Of a DNA stretch of 5,951 nt, positions 1 to 5,026 are shown one piece after another (the stretch's first letter is position 1; every line of letters starts with the position of its first letter). A model generated the notes under the pieces. That model saw only the letters and a program-made list of their open reading frames with translations, did no database searches and was not told the DNA's origin. The DNA comes from an uncultured Spirochaetaceae bacterium. GTDB lineage: Bacteria > Spirochaetota > Spirochaetia > Treponematales > UBA12059. A program made the translations under genes and the position numbers. The stretch covers positions 1 through 5,951 of the forward strand of contig CALKWG010000384.1 in the NCBI GenBank assembly GCA_938004315.1, read 5' to 3'.

Positions 1-358
1 CCTCGGTGTAGAACTTGACCGCGAAGCCGCGTATGTCGCGCTCGGCGTCGGCGGCACCGCGCTCCCCGGCCACGGTGGAGAAGCGCACGAAGAGCTCGGT
101 CTTCTTGCCCACGGCGGAGAAGATCTTGGCCTTGGTGTACTTGCTAATGTCATGGGTGACGGTGAAGGTCCCGAAGGCCCCCGAGCCCTTGGCGTGCATG
201 CGGCGCTCGGGTATGACCTCGCGGTCGAAATGCGCGAGCTTCTCCAGGAACCAGACGTCCTGCAGGAGCATGGGGCCGCGCGGCCCGGCGGTCATCGAGT
301 TCTGGTTCCCGTCTACCGGCGCGCCGTTACGCGTCGTTAGCTTCTTACTTTCTGCCAT
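1..358 (-). CDS. katA: Monofunctional haem catalase, N-terminal part (cut by window edge)
   Basis: This gene encodes the first 119 residues of a cytoplasmic haem catalase, which converts hydrogen peroxide to water and oxygen. The N-terminus ([15 protein letters not shown]), the block [17 protein letters not shown] (residues 26-42) and [21 protein letters not shown] (about residues 43-63) closely follow small-subunit KatA-type catalases. His55, in the RRMHAKG motif, is the expected distal catalytic histidine. The segment [20 protein letters not shown] (92-111) is also a family signature. The distal asparagine and the proximal haem-ligand tyrosine lie beyond the window. The family is usually about 480-500 residues, so roughly three quarters is missing only because the window ends; no frameshift is seen. 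The start is set by a GGAGG site six bases upstream and by agreement with the family N-terminus. It lies 225 bp downstream of the peroxiredoxin on the same strand, suggesting a shared peroxide-defence unit. The symbol is assigned from resemblance to KatA proteins recalled from memory. Confidence 0.96.
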   Translation of the reverse strand, partial: MAESKKLTTRNGAPVDGNQNSMTAGPRGPMLLQDVWFLEKLAHFDREVIPERRMHAKGSGAFGTFTVTHDISKYTKAKIFSAVGKKTELFVRFSTVAGERGAADAERDIRGFAVKFYTE

Positions 359-364
359 CGTCGT

Positions 365-369
365 CCTCC
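365..369 (-). promoter_or_regulatory. Ribosome binding site of the catalase gene
   Basis: GGAGG on the minus strand (CCTCC on plus) lies six bases before the ATG at 358. It supports the chosen start and shows that catalase translation is initiated conventionally. Confidence 0.85.
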
Positions 370-412
370 GTATCTTTTCCGCGGACCCGCGCGTGGCCGC
401 CGACGGCGGCCC

Positions 413-424
413 CCTAGCGCTAGG
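413..424. promoter_or_regulatory. 12-bp perfect palindrome upstream of catalase (possible operator)
   Basis: CCTAGCGCTAGG is a perfect 12-bp palindrome. It is enclosed by a longer inverted repeat, CGACGGCG (401-408) and CGCCGTCG (443-450), so the region can form a large cruciform or RNA hairpin. It sits just downstream of a weak candidate -10 box for the catalase gene, where a repressor or an mRNA structure could act. No known regulator motif is recognised. Confidence 0.35.
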
Positions 425-428
425 CCCT

Positions 429-457
429 AGTCTACGCCCCTTCGCCGTCGACCGCAA
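429..457 (-). promoter_or_regulatory. Weak candidate sigma-70 promoter for the catalase gene
   Basis: On the minus strand TTGCGG (plus 452-457) and TAGACT (plus 429-434) are separated by 17 bp. The match to TTGACA/TATAAT is 3/6 and 4/6, so this is only suggestive. If used, the start would be near 422, leaving a leader of about 65 bases that contains the palindrome at 413-424. The alternative is that catalase is read only by transcription continuing from the peroxiredoxin gene. Confidence 0.3.
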
Positions 458-504
458 GATCGCTTAAAGGCGCGCATGAAAGGCGCGTCTTCAGGCGCGA
501 CGGG

Positions 505-533
505 CCCGGGCCGGAGGGATGGAAGGGCCCGGG
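505..533 (-). other. Intergenic stem-loop with 8-bp GC stem
   Basis: CCCGGGCC (505-512) is the reverse complement of GGCCCGGG (526-533), with a 13-base loop. It lies directly beyond the larger hairpin at 535-569, in the peroxiredoxin-catalase gap. There is no run of T after it in the minus direction. It may be an attenuator, an mRNA processing or stability element, or part of a factor-dependent terminator. Confidence 0.45.
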
Positions 534-534
534 A

Positions 535-569
535 GGGAAGGGAGGGCGGCGAGCCCGCCCTTCTCTCCC
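535..569 (-). terminator. Strong stem-loop downstream of peroxiredoxin (terminator or mRNA-stability hairpin)
   Basis: On the minus strand 15-base arms, GGGAGAGAAGGGCGG and CCGCCCTCCCTTCCC, pair with two mismatches and one G-T pair around a five-base GCTCG loop. The hairpin begins about 15 bases after the peroxiredoxin stop codon at 584-586. No U-tract follows in the minus direction, so it is not a textbook intrinsic terminator. It could terminate partially, or protect the 3' end of the peroxiredoxin message so that this is made in excess of catalase. Confidence 0.5.
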
Positions 570-583
570 GGACATTATTATAT

Positions 584-1303
584 TTACTTAGCCTTGATGC
601 GCGCGAGCACCTCGTCCTTGGCGATCTTCTTGGTGCAGAAGAACCAGTCGTGGCAGGTGACGCCTGACTCCTTGCCGTCCATGCGGTCCTTGGCCACGCC
701 GCAGGAGCCGGCGGGCGGGACGATCACGTCGTCGCCGGGGCGCCAGTCGGCCGGGGTGGCCACGCTAAAGGCGTCGGCGGCTTGTAAAGCCTGGATGACG
801 CGGAGGAGCTCGTCGAAGTTGCGCCCGAGCGACAGGGGATAATAGATGATCGTACGGATGACGCCCTTGGGGTCGATCACGAAGACGGCGCGCACCGCCT
901 TGGTGCTGGACTCGCCGCTCTGTATCATGCCGTACTTCTTGGCGACCTCCATGGTGATGTCCTCGATGAGGGGGAACTTCACCTCGACGTCCTTCATGCC
1001 CTTGTACTCGATCTTCTCCTTGATGGTGCGCAGCCACGCGATGTGGCTGTAGAGGCCGTCCACCGAGAGGCCTACGAGCTTGGTGTTATATTTTAAGAAC
1101 TCGGCTTCCATGCTGGCGAAGGTCATGAACTCCGAGGTGCAGACGGGGGTGAAGTCCGCCGGGTGGCTGAAGAGTATAACCCAGCTGCCCTCGTACTGCG
1201 CGGGGAAATCGATCTCGCCCTGGGTGGTGACGGCCTTGAAAGCCGGGGCCTTGTCGCCGATGCGGGGCATGACGAAGATTTCAGAACTGTCCTGATGGTC
1301 CAT
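584..1303 (-). CDS. Peroxiredoxin of the Prx6 / archaeal thioredoxin-peroxidase type
   Basis: This 239-residue cytoplasmic thiol peroxidase is predicted to reduce hydrogen peroxide and organic peroxides. The thioredoxin-fold core begins at MPRIGDKAPAF (12-22). The active-site loop HPADFTPVCTSEF (47-59) carries the peroxidatic Cys55 with Thr52, and Arg138 in VRAVFVIDPKG is the likely catalytic arginine. The C-terminal extension has three more cysteines: Cys201, and Cys217 and Cys223 in TCHDWFFCTKK. This resembles the archaeal 2-Cys Prx6 group, where such C-terminal cysteines resolve the sulfenic acid, rather than the 1-Cys Prx6 form. The length is typical. The ATG at 1303 is chosen because TAGGAGG sits five bases upstream; the family-typical start at Met12 has no ribosome binding site, so 11 extra residues (MDHQDSSEIFV) are predicted. 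It is transcribed from a sigma-54-like promoter, divergent from an enhancer-binding protein gene and upstream of catalase. The electron donor is not encoded here. Confidence 0.96.
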   Translation of the reverse strand: MDHQDSSEIFVMPRIGDKAPAFKAVTTQGEIDFPAQYEGSWVILFSHPADFTPVCTSEFMTFASMEAEFLKYNTKLVGLSVDGLYSHIAWLRTIKEKIEYKGMKDVEVKFPLIEDITMEVAKKYGMIQSGESSTKAVRAVFVIDPKGVIRTIIYYPLSLGRNFDELLRVIQALQAADAFSVATPADWRPGDDVIVPPAGSCGVAKDRMDGKESGVTCHDWFFCTKKIAKDEVLARIKAK

Positions 1304-1308
1304 TGCGT

Positions 1309-1315
1309 CCTCCTA
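1309..1315 (-). promoter_or_regulatory. Strong Shine-Dalgarno site of the peroxiredoxin gene
   Basis: TAGGAGG on the minus strand lies five bases before the ATG at 1303. It is the strongest ribosome binding site in the window. It decides the start in favour of 1303 over the internal ATG twelve codons in. Confidence 0.9.
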
Positions 1316-1352
1316 AAGACGGTGAGCGTTTAACAAGCTTCGCTATAAATAT

Positions 1353-1369
1353 AGCAGGAAGCGTGCCAA
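1353..1369 (-). promoter_or_regulatory. Sigma-54 (RpoN) promoter of the peroxiredoxin gene
   Basis: Read on the minus strand, TTGGCACG (plus 1362-1369), four bases, then CTGCT (plus 1353-1357) matches the consensus TGGCACG-N4-TTGCW except for one base (C for the first T of TTGC). The invariant -24 GG (1367-1366) and -12 GC (1355-1354) are exactly 10 bp apart. An A/T-rich stretch (TATATTTATAG) follows, suited to strand opening. The transcription start is expected near 1342, giving a leader of about 38 bases. The divergent neighbour encodes a sigma-54 activator, which independently supports the call. A sigma-70 reading (TTGGCA, 16 bp, TATAGC) overlaps but is a poorer fit. Confidence 0.8.
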
Positions 1370-1392
1370 GCCCTAGAAGGGGCGGACTGCGA

Positions 1393-1420
1393 CCTAAGCG
1401 GCGCGTTAGGCGCTCTAAGG
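1393..1420. promoter_or_regulatory. Candidate upstream activator site: CTAAG repeats with a dyad
   Basis: CCTAA (1393-1397) and TTAGG (1406-1410) form an inverted repeat, and CTAAG occurs at 1394-1398 and 1415-1419, 21 bp apart, which is two helical turns. The cluster lies about 50-80 bp upstream of the predicted sigma-54 start, where an enhancer-binding protein could bind. CTAAG is fairly common elsewhere in the window, which weakens the case. Confidence 0.3.
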
Positions 1421-1443
1421 CTACCGTTTGGGCACTTTTTTAC

Positions 1444-1473
1444 TTGTCGTACTGGCCAGGTCGGCGTTACTAT
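1444..1473 (+). promoter_or_regulatory. Sigma-70-type promoter of the enhancer-binding protein gene (leaderless)
   Basis: TTGTCG (1444-1449), an 18-bp spacer, and TACTAT (1468-1473) match the -35 and -10 consensus at 4/6 each. Only six bases (ACCGAT) separate the -10 box from the ATG at 1480, so the expected start point falls on or next to the A of the ATG. There is no Shine-Dalgarno sequence. The same geometry occurs at 3061-3099. Confidence 0.65.
1452..1459. promoter_or_regulatory. Palindrome CTGGCCAG in the promoter spacer (possible autoregulatory / activator site)
   Basis: CTGGCCAG is a perfect 8-bp palindrome lying wholly between the -35 and -10 boxes of the regulator's own promoter. 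It is centred about 113 bp upstream of the predicted sigma-54 start of the divergent peroxiredoxin gene. One site could thus activate the enzyme operon and repress the regulator. GC-rich palindromes of this length also arise by chance; the same eight bases occur within coding sequence near 4328. Confidence 0.3.
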
Positions 1474-1479
1474 ACCGAT

Positions 1480-3012
1480 ATGACGGTGCATGACGCTATT
1501 TCGGTACCGAAGCTCGATGCCGATAGCACGCTCGAGCTGGTCTTGAACGCGCTCTCCGAGCTTATAGAGTACGAGTTGGCCGTGGTACTGGGCTTGGACG
1601 AAGGCGATACCCTGCGCGTGCGCAAGGCCGCCGGCCCCCTGGCGAACGAGCGGCTGAGCCGCTACATCATCGACCTGCACGAACGGCGCGACCTGGCGCG
1701 CATCCTGGAGCGGGGCGAGCCCAAGCTCTTCTCCGAATCCGAGGAGCACGTCGACAGCTACGACGGCGTCGTGGAGCTGCCCCACGGCCACTCCTGCCTC
1801 GTGGCGCCCTTGAGCCTGGGCGACAGGCGCTTAGGACTCCTGACCCTGGACCACCGCGAGTGCGGCCGCTTCACGCCGGGGCTCGTGCGCTTCGTCGCCG
1901 TGATCTCAAAGCTTATATCTTTAAGCCTGGCGCAGAGCGACCGCGCCGTGGTCCTGGCCGACGAGAACGCCGCCTTGGTGCGCGAGCGGAACGCCCTCCT
2001 CTCCCCCGGCTACGAGCCGGTGGCCGGGCTCATAGGCGCGGCGCCGGCTTGGCTCGAGGCGGTGGAGGCGTTGCGCCTGGCGGCCGCCGCCGAGCTCCCC
2101 GTGCTCATCTTAGGCGAGACCGGCAGCGGCAAGGAGCTGGCCGCCCGGGCGGCGCACCGGCTGTCGGCGCGCGCCCGCGGGCCCTTCATAGCGCTGAACT
2201 GCTCCGCCTTAGCGCCGAGCCTGGCGGAGAGCGAGCTCTTCGGGCACGAGAAAGGCTCGTTCACCGGCGCGGCGGGGATCAGGAAGGGGCGCTTCGAGCT
2301 GGCCGACGGCGGCACGCTCTTCTTAGACGAGATAGGCGACCTGCCGCTCGAGCTGCAGCCCAAGCTCCTCCGCGTACTGCAGGAGGGCGCCTTCGAGCGC
2401 GTCGGCGGCGAAAAGGGCGTGCGCGTAGACGTCCGCGTCGTGGCGGCCACCCACGTGGACCTGGCCTCTGCCGTCGGCTACGGCCGCTTCCGCGAGGACC
2501 TCTATTACCGCTTAAGCGTCTTCCCGCTCCGCCTGCCCCCGCTGCGCGAGCGCCCGGGCGACGCCCTCCTCCTGGCCGAGCACTTCATGGCCGAGATACG
2601 GAGGCGGCCGGGCTTCGGAGAACTTACGATGGACGAGGGCGCCGCCCTGGCGATCGAGGCCGGCGACTGGCCGGGCAACGTCCGCCAGCTCCGTAACGCC
2701 GTGGAGCGCGCCGCCATCTTGGCGCGCGGCGGCGTCATGCGGGCGGCGCATTTCGAAGGCTGCGGCGCCGCGATAAGCCGCGCTAAGGTCGATACGCCGG
2801 CCGCCGCCGTCGGCGCGACGGCGGCCAAGATCGGCGATGGCGCGGCGCCGCTCGTCAGCTTGGAGGACGCGCAGCGAGCGGCCATCCGCGAGGCCTTCGC
2901 CCGCTCGGGCGGTAGGCTCTACGGCCCGGGCGGCGCGGCTGCCCTCCTGGGGATGAAGCCCACGACCCTGCAGAGCCGCATGAAGAAGCTCGGCATAGTT
3001 AAGGAAGGCTGA
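1480..3012 (+). CDS. Sigma-54-dependent enhancer-binding regulator (GAF, AAA+, Fis-type HTH)
   Basis: This 510-residue transcription activator is predicted to bind upstream DNA and use ATP to open sigma-54 promoters. A GAF-like sensor spans about residues 15-150, with Cys106 (HGHSCLVAPL) and Cys128 (HRECGRF). The AAA+ domain (about 182-415) has Walker A GETGSGKE (212-219), the sigma-54 contact loop as GSFTGA (259-264), Walker B LFLDE (280-284), the arginine-finger region FREDLYYRL (337-345) and sensor II GNVRQLRN (399-406). After an Ala-rich linker, the C-terminal helix-turn-helix (about 478-506, GPGGAAALLGMKPTTLQSRMKKLGI) resembles FhlA-type regulators. No two-component receiver domain is present. 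The frame is open back to 1303, but that stretch is the divergent promoter region. The ATG at 1480 is chosen because it precedes the GAF domain and lies six bases after a -10 box. Its position opposite a sigma-54 promoter points to the peroxiredoxin-catalase genes as targets. The signal is unknown. Confidence 0.95.
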   Translation: MTVHDAISVPKLDADSTLELVLNALSELIEYELAVVLGLDEGDTLRVRKAAGPLANERLSRYIIDLHERRDLARILERGEPKLFSESEEHVDSYDGVVELPHGHSCLVAPLSLGDRRLGLLTLDHRECGRFTPGLVRFVAVISKLISLSLAQSDRAVVLADENAALVRERNALLSPGYEPVAGLIGAAPAWLEAVEALRLAAAAELPVLILGETGSGKELAARAAHRLSARARGPFIALNCSALAPSLAESELFGHEKGSFTGAAGIRKGRFELADGGTLFLDEIGDLPLELQPKLLRVLQEGAFERVGGEKGVRVDVRVVAATHVDLASAVGYGRFREDLYYRLSVFPLRLPPLRERPGDALLLAEHFMAEIRRRPGFGELTMDEGAALAIEAGDWPGNVRQLRNAVERAAILARGGVMRAAHFEGCGAAISRAKVDTPAAAVGATAAKIGDGAAPLVSLEDAQRAAIREAFARSGGRLYGPGGAAALLGMKPTTLQSRMKKLGIVKEG

Positions 3013-3017
3013 GTCAG

Positions 3018-3042
3018 CGGGCCGCCGAGCCCCGGCGACCCG
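3018..3042 (+). terminator. GC-rich hairpin after the regulator gene
   Basis: CGGGCCGCCG (3018-3027) and CGGCGACCCG (3033-3042) form a 10-bp stem with one mismatch around a five-base loop, starting six bases after the stop codon. A small dyad, GCTGA-G-TCAGC (3008-3018), overlaps the stop itself. No T-run follows, so termination may be factor-dependent. The next gene has its own promoter, which supports a transcript boundary here. Confidence 0.5.
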
Positions 3043-3060
3043 CGTCACGCCGCGCGCCGC

Positions 3061-3090
3061 TTGCCAACGGCGCGCGCTAAGCGCTACTAT
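3061..3090 (+). promoter_or_regulatory. Sigma-70-type promoter of the AAA+ ATPase gene (leaderless)
   Basis: TTGCCA (3061-3066, 5/6 to TTGACA), an 18-bp spacer, and TACTAT (3085-3090) are followed by six bases (CGAGCC) and the ATG at 3097. The spacing from -10 to ATG puts the start of transcription at or beside the start codon. No Shine-Dalgarno motif is present. A small dyad, GCGC-TAA-GCGC (3074-3084), lies in the spacer. Confidence 0.68.
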
Positions 3091-3096
3091 CGAGCC

Positions 3097-4632
3097 ATGC
3101 ATAGCGATTCCTTCGGCCCCTCGGGCTCCTTTCCAGGCTCCACCTTGGTCTCGGGCGCGCGCCGCCTCATGGAGGCCGTGGTGCCCGACGTGGACATACT
3201 CCTGGCCGACGCCTGGGGCGTGGCGGCCGCCTGCTACGACCGCGTCGGCCTCTCGCACCCCGACCGCGCGGCCTTCGCCGCCCTAAGTCTCCTACCCTTC
3301 ATGCCCGACGGCCCGGGGCCCGACGGCATGAAGCGCTACTTCCGCGTGGATTACCTAACGAGCAATGACAAGGACGAGCTGTTGGCCTGGAAGGCCGACC
3401 TGGAGCGCCAGCTAAGGTCGCGCCGAACCGCCTCCTGGGGTGCCGGGCTCTGGCGCCTTAAGAAGCGCGACGAGGAGCGCGGCGGCGCCCGCTTCCACAA
3501 GGCCGCCGAAGCCCTTATCCAATGGGCTGATATATTTATAACTGCCGGCGGTCTCACGCCCGAGGGCGAAGCCTTCCTTAAGGACCTTAATAAGCGCATC
3601 TTAAACCCGAGCCCCGCCTCCGGCCCGGCCGGCGGCATGGGCGGCGGCCCCGGCGGCCGGGGACTCTCCGGCGGACCGGCGGGCGCAGGCCCGGCGGGAC
3701 GGAGCGGCGGGACGGACGCGCCCCCCGGCAGCCGCCCGAGCGCCGCCGGCCACGCCGGCGGGTCCGCCGCGGCTCGGCAGGCGGAGGCCGCCGCGGAAGC
3801 CCAGAAAGATAAGGAAGAGGAGCTCAAAGAGGCCCTGGCGGCCCTGGAGTCCCTCACCGGCATGGGCGCCATCAAGGAGCAGGTGCGCACCCTCTCCAAC
3901 CTCATGAAGGTGCACAAGAAGCGCGCCGACCTGGGCATGAAGATCCCGCCCATCGCCCTGCACAGCGTCTTTACCGGCCGCCCCGGCACCGGCAAGACCA
4001 CCGTGGCCAGGCTCCTCGGGCGCATCTTCGCCGCCCAGGGCTTCCTGCGCTCCGGCCACCTGGTGGAGACCGACCGCTCGGGCCTCGTCGCCGGCTTCGT
4101 GGGCCAGACCGCCGGCAAGGTGGACCAGGCCGTCTCCGAGGCCCTGGACGGCGTCCTCTTCATCGACGAGGCCTATACCCTCATCCCCGAAGGCTCGGCC
4201 AACGACTTCGGCCGCGAAGCCGTGGACACGCTCTTAAAGCGCATGGAGGACTACCGCGAGCGCATCGTCGTGGTCGTGGCCGGCTACCCCGACGAGATGA
4301 AGCGCTTCTTAGACTCCAATCCCGGCCTGGCCAGCCGTTTCGGCCGCCGCTTCTTCTTCGACGACTTCCTGCCCGACGAGCTCGAGACCATCTTCCTGCG
4401 CTTCGTCGCCGACGCCGGCATGCAGCTCACCGCCGGCGCCCAGGGCAAGCTCCGCGTCTACCTGAAGGCCCGCTACGACGCGCGCGACCGCCACTTCGGC
4501 AACGGCCGCATGGTCCGCAACCTCTTCGAGCTGGCTCTGGAGAACCAGGCCAACCGCCTGGCCTCCTACCCCGAGCTCACCCAGGAGCTCTTGGCGTCCA
4601 TAGAAGAGGGCGACCTTCCCAACCAGTTATAA
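3097..4632 (+). CDS. CbbX/SpoVK-type AAA+ ATPase with an unrecognised N-terminal domain
   Basis: This 511-residue protein ends in a single AAA+ module of the CbbX/SpoVK class (about residues 245-505). These are ring-forming ATPases that remodel protein partners. Visible motifs are Walker A GRPGTGKTT (294-302), a pore-loop segment GLVAGFVGQTAGK (329-341) with Phe334, Walker B GVLFIDEAY (352-360), a sensor-1 strand VVVVAGYPDEM (391-401), an arginine-finger region NPGLASRFGRR (408-418) and sensor II FGNGRMVRNLF (467-477). Residues 1-169 form a mostly helical domain I do not recognise. A Gly/Pro/Ala-rich linker (about 170-225) and a charged helix (about 226-250) join it to the ATPase. No signal peptide or membrane segment is evident. 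The ATG at 3097 is preferred over an in-frame TTG at 3061 because that TTG is part of the -35 box. No Rubisco genes are nearby, so a Rubisco-activase role is not supported. The substrate is unknown; it may be the N-terminal domain's partner. Confidence 0.9.
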   Translation: MHSDSFGPSGSFPGSTLVSGARRLMEAVVPDVDILLADAWGVAAACYDRVGLSHPDRAAFAALSLLPFMPDGPGPDGMKRYFRVDYLTSNDKDELLAWKADLERQLRSRRTASWGAGLWRLKKRDEERGGARFHKAAEALIQWADIFITAGGLTPEGEAFLKDLNKRILNPSPASGPAGGMGGGPGGRGLSGGPAGAGPAGRSGGTDAPPGSRPSAAGHAGGSAAARQAEAAAEAQKDKEEELKEALAALESLTGMGAIKEQVRTLSNLMKVHKKRADLGMKIPPIALHSVFTGRPGTGKTTVARLLGRIFAAQGFLRSGHLVETDRSGLVAGFVGQTAGKVDQAVSEALDGVLFIDEAYTLIPEGSANDFGREAVDTLLKRMEDYRERIVVVVAGYPDEMKRFLDSNPGLASRFGRRFFFDDFLPDELETIFLRFVADAGMQLTAGAQGKLRVYLKARYDARDRHFGNGRMVRNLFELALENQANRLASYPELTQELLASIEEGDLPNQL

Positions 4633-4682
4633 TTATATCTCCTCTTGCGCCTGGCCGGGCTCTCGCTGCAATCTCGCCGCGG

Positions 4683-4739
4683 CCCGCCGGCCTAAAAGGA
4701 GCCGCGGTCCCGTCCGGGCCCGCGCCCCCGCCGGCCTAA
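4683..4739. repeat. 13-bp direct repeat pair
   Basis: CCCGCCGGCCTAA occurs at 4683-4695 and again at 4727-4739, 44 bp apart. It may be a local duplication or part of a dispersed intergenic repeat; a related GGCCTAAG occurs near 5009. Confidence 0.5.
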
Positions 4740-4820
4740 GCCTGTCCGATCGCCGTCGCGCCTGAGCCCGTTCGCCCGCCGCCTTATTCCCGCCGGCGGC
4801 CGGCGGGACTTGAAAACCCG

Positions 4821-4855
4821 CCGCGGCGAGTATTTCCGCTCGATCCCTAGGCGGC
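4821..4855. repeat. 35-bp dyad repeat, copy 1
   Basis: This unit matches the one at 4905-4939 except at one base. It starts with CCGCGGCGAG and ends with CCCTAGGCGGC. Internal arms CGAG and CTCG flank an eight-base loop, and the ends pair as GCCGC (4820-4824) with GCGGC (4851-4855). In this copy the outer pairing extends to eight bases, CCCGCCGC (4817-4824) with GCGGCGGG (4851-4858). The architecture is that of a REP-like intergenic palindromic unit. Confidence 0.75.
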
Positions 4856-4904
4856 GGGGCGACCGGGCGGCCGTAGGCGGCCGCAACGGGCGCCTCCGAT
4901 TCGG

Positions 4905-4939
4905 CCGCGGCGAGTATTTTCGCTCGATCCCTAGGCGGC
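4905..4939. repeat. 35-bp dyad repeat, copy 2
   Basis: This is the second copy in the same orientation, 84 bp downstream of the first, with a single C-to-T difference in the loop (TATTTT instead of TATTTC). The outer arms GCCGC (4904-4908) and GCGGC (4935-4939) and inner arms CGAG/CTCG are kept exactly. The only change falls in the loop, which suggests that the folded form, or a protein recognising the arms, is what matters. Confidence 0.75.
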
Positions 4940-5026
4940 AGGGAAGCATGCCGACGGGATCGGCCTTCCCGGACGCCTTCGATGCGACAGCGGCCCATGC
5001 CTACCCTAGGCCTAAGAAATTTCGGC

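Noticed and set aside
535..569. Plus-strand intrinsic terminator
   Set aside because: The A/T-rich sequence after the hairpin on the plus strand superficially fits, but no plus-strand gene is upstream to be terminated.
1303..1479. Upstream in-frame extension of the regulator, adding 59 residues
   Set aside because: This stretch is Arg-rich, has no ribosome binding site, precedes the GAF domain and contains both divergent promoters. The ATG at 1480 fits the promoter geometry.
1860..2696. Long Arg/Ala-rich open frame overlapping the regulator
   Set aside because: It is a GC-rich shadow frame of a motif-complete protein, with no ribosome binding site or recognisable domain. The same applies to the minus-strand frames at 2010-2450, 2512-3258 and 3351-4163.
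1480..3012. Naming the regulator FhlA or NorR
   Set aside because: The C-terminal HTH resembles FhlA and the domain order resembles both, but the GAF domain and gene context (peroxiredoxin, catalase) do not support formate or nitric-oxide regulation.
3061..3096. TTG start for the AAA+ ATPase, 12 codons upstream
   Set aside because: The TTG belongs to the TTGCCA -35 box, has no Shine-Dalgarno site, and would lie upstream of the predicted transcription start.
3097..4632. Rubisco activase (CbbX) assignment
   Set aside because: Only the ATPase module matches the CbbX class. The long N-terminal domain and linker are atypical and no Calvin-cycle gene is in the window.
4821..4939. CRISPR array
   Set aside because: There are only two units with a single 49-bp gap, strong internal dyads and no cas genes.
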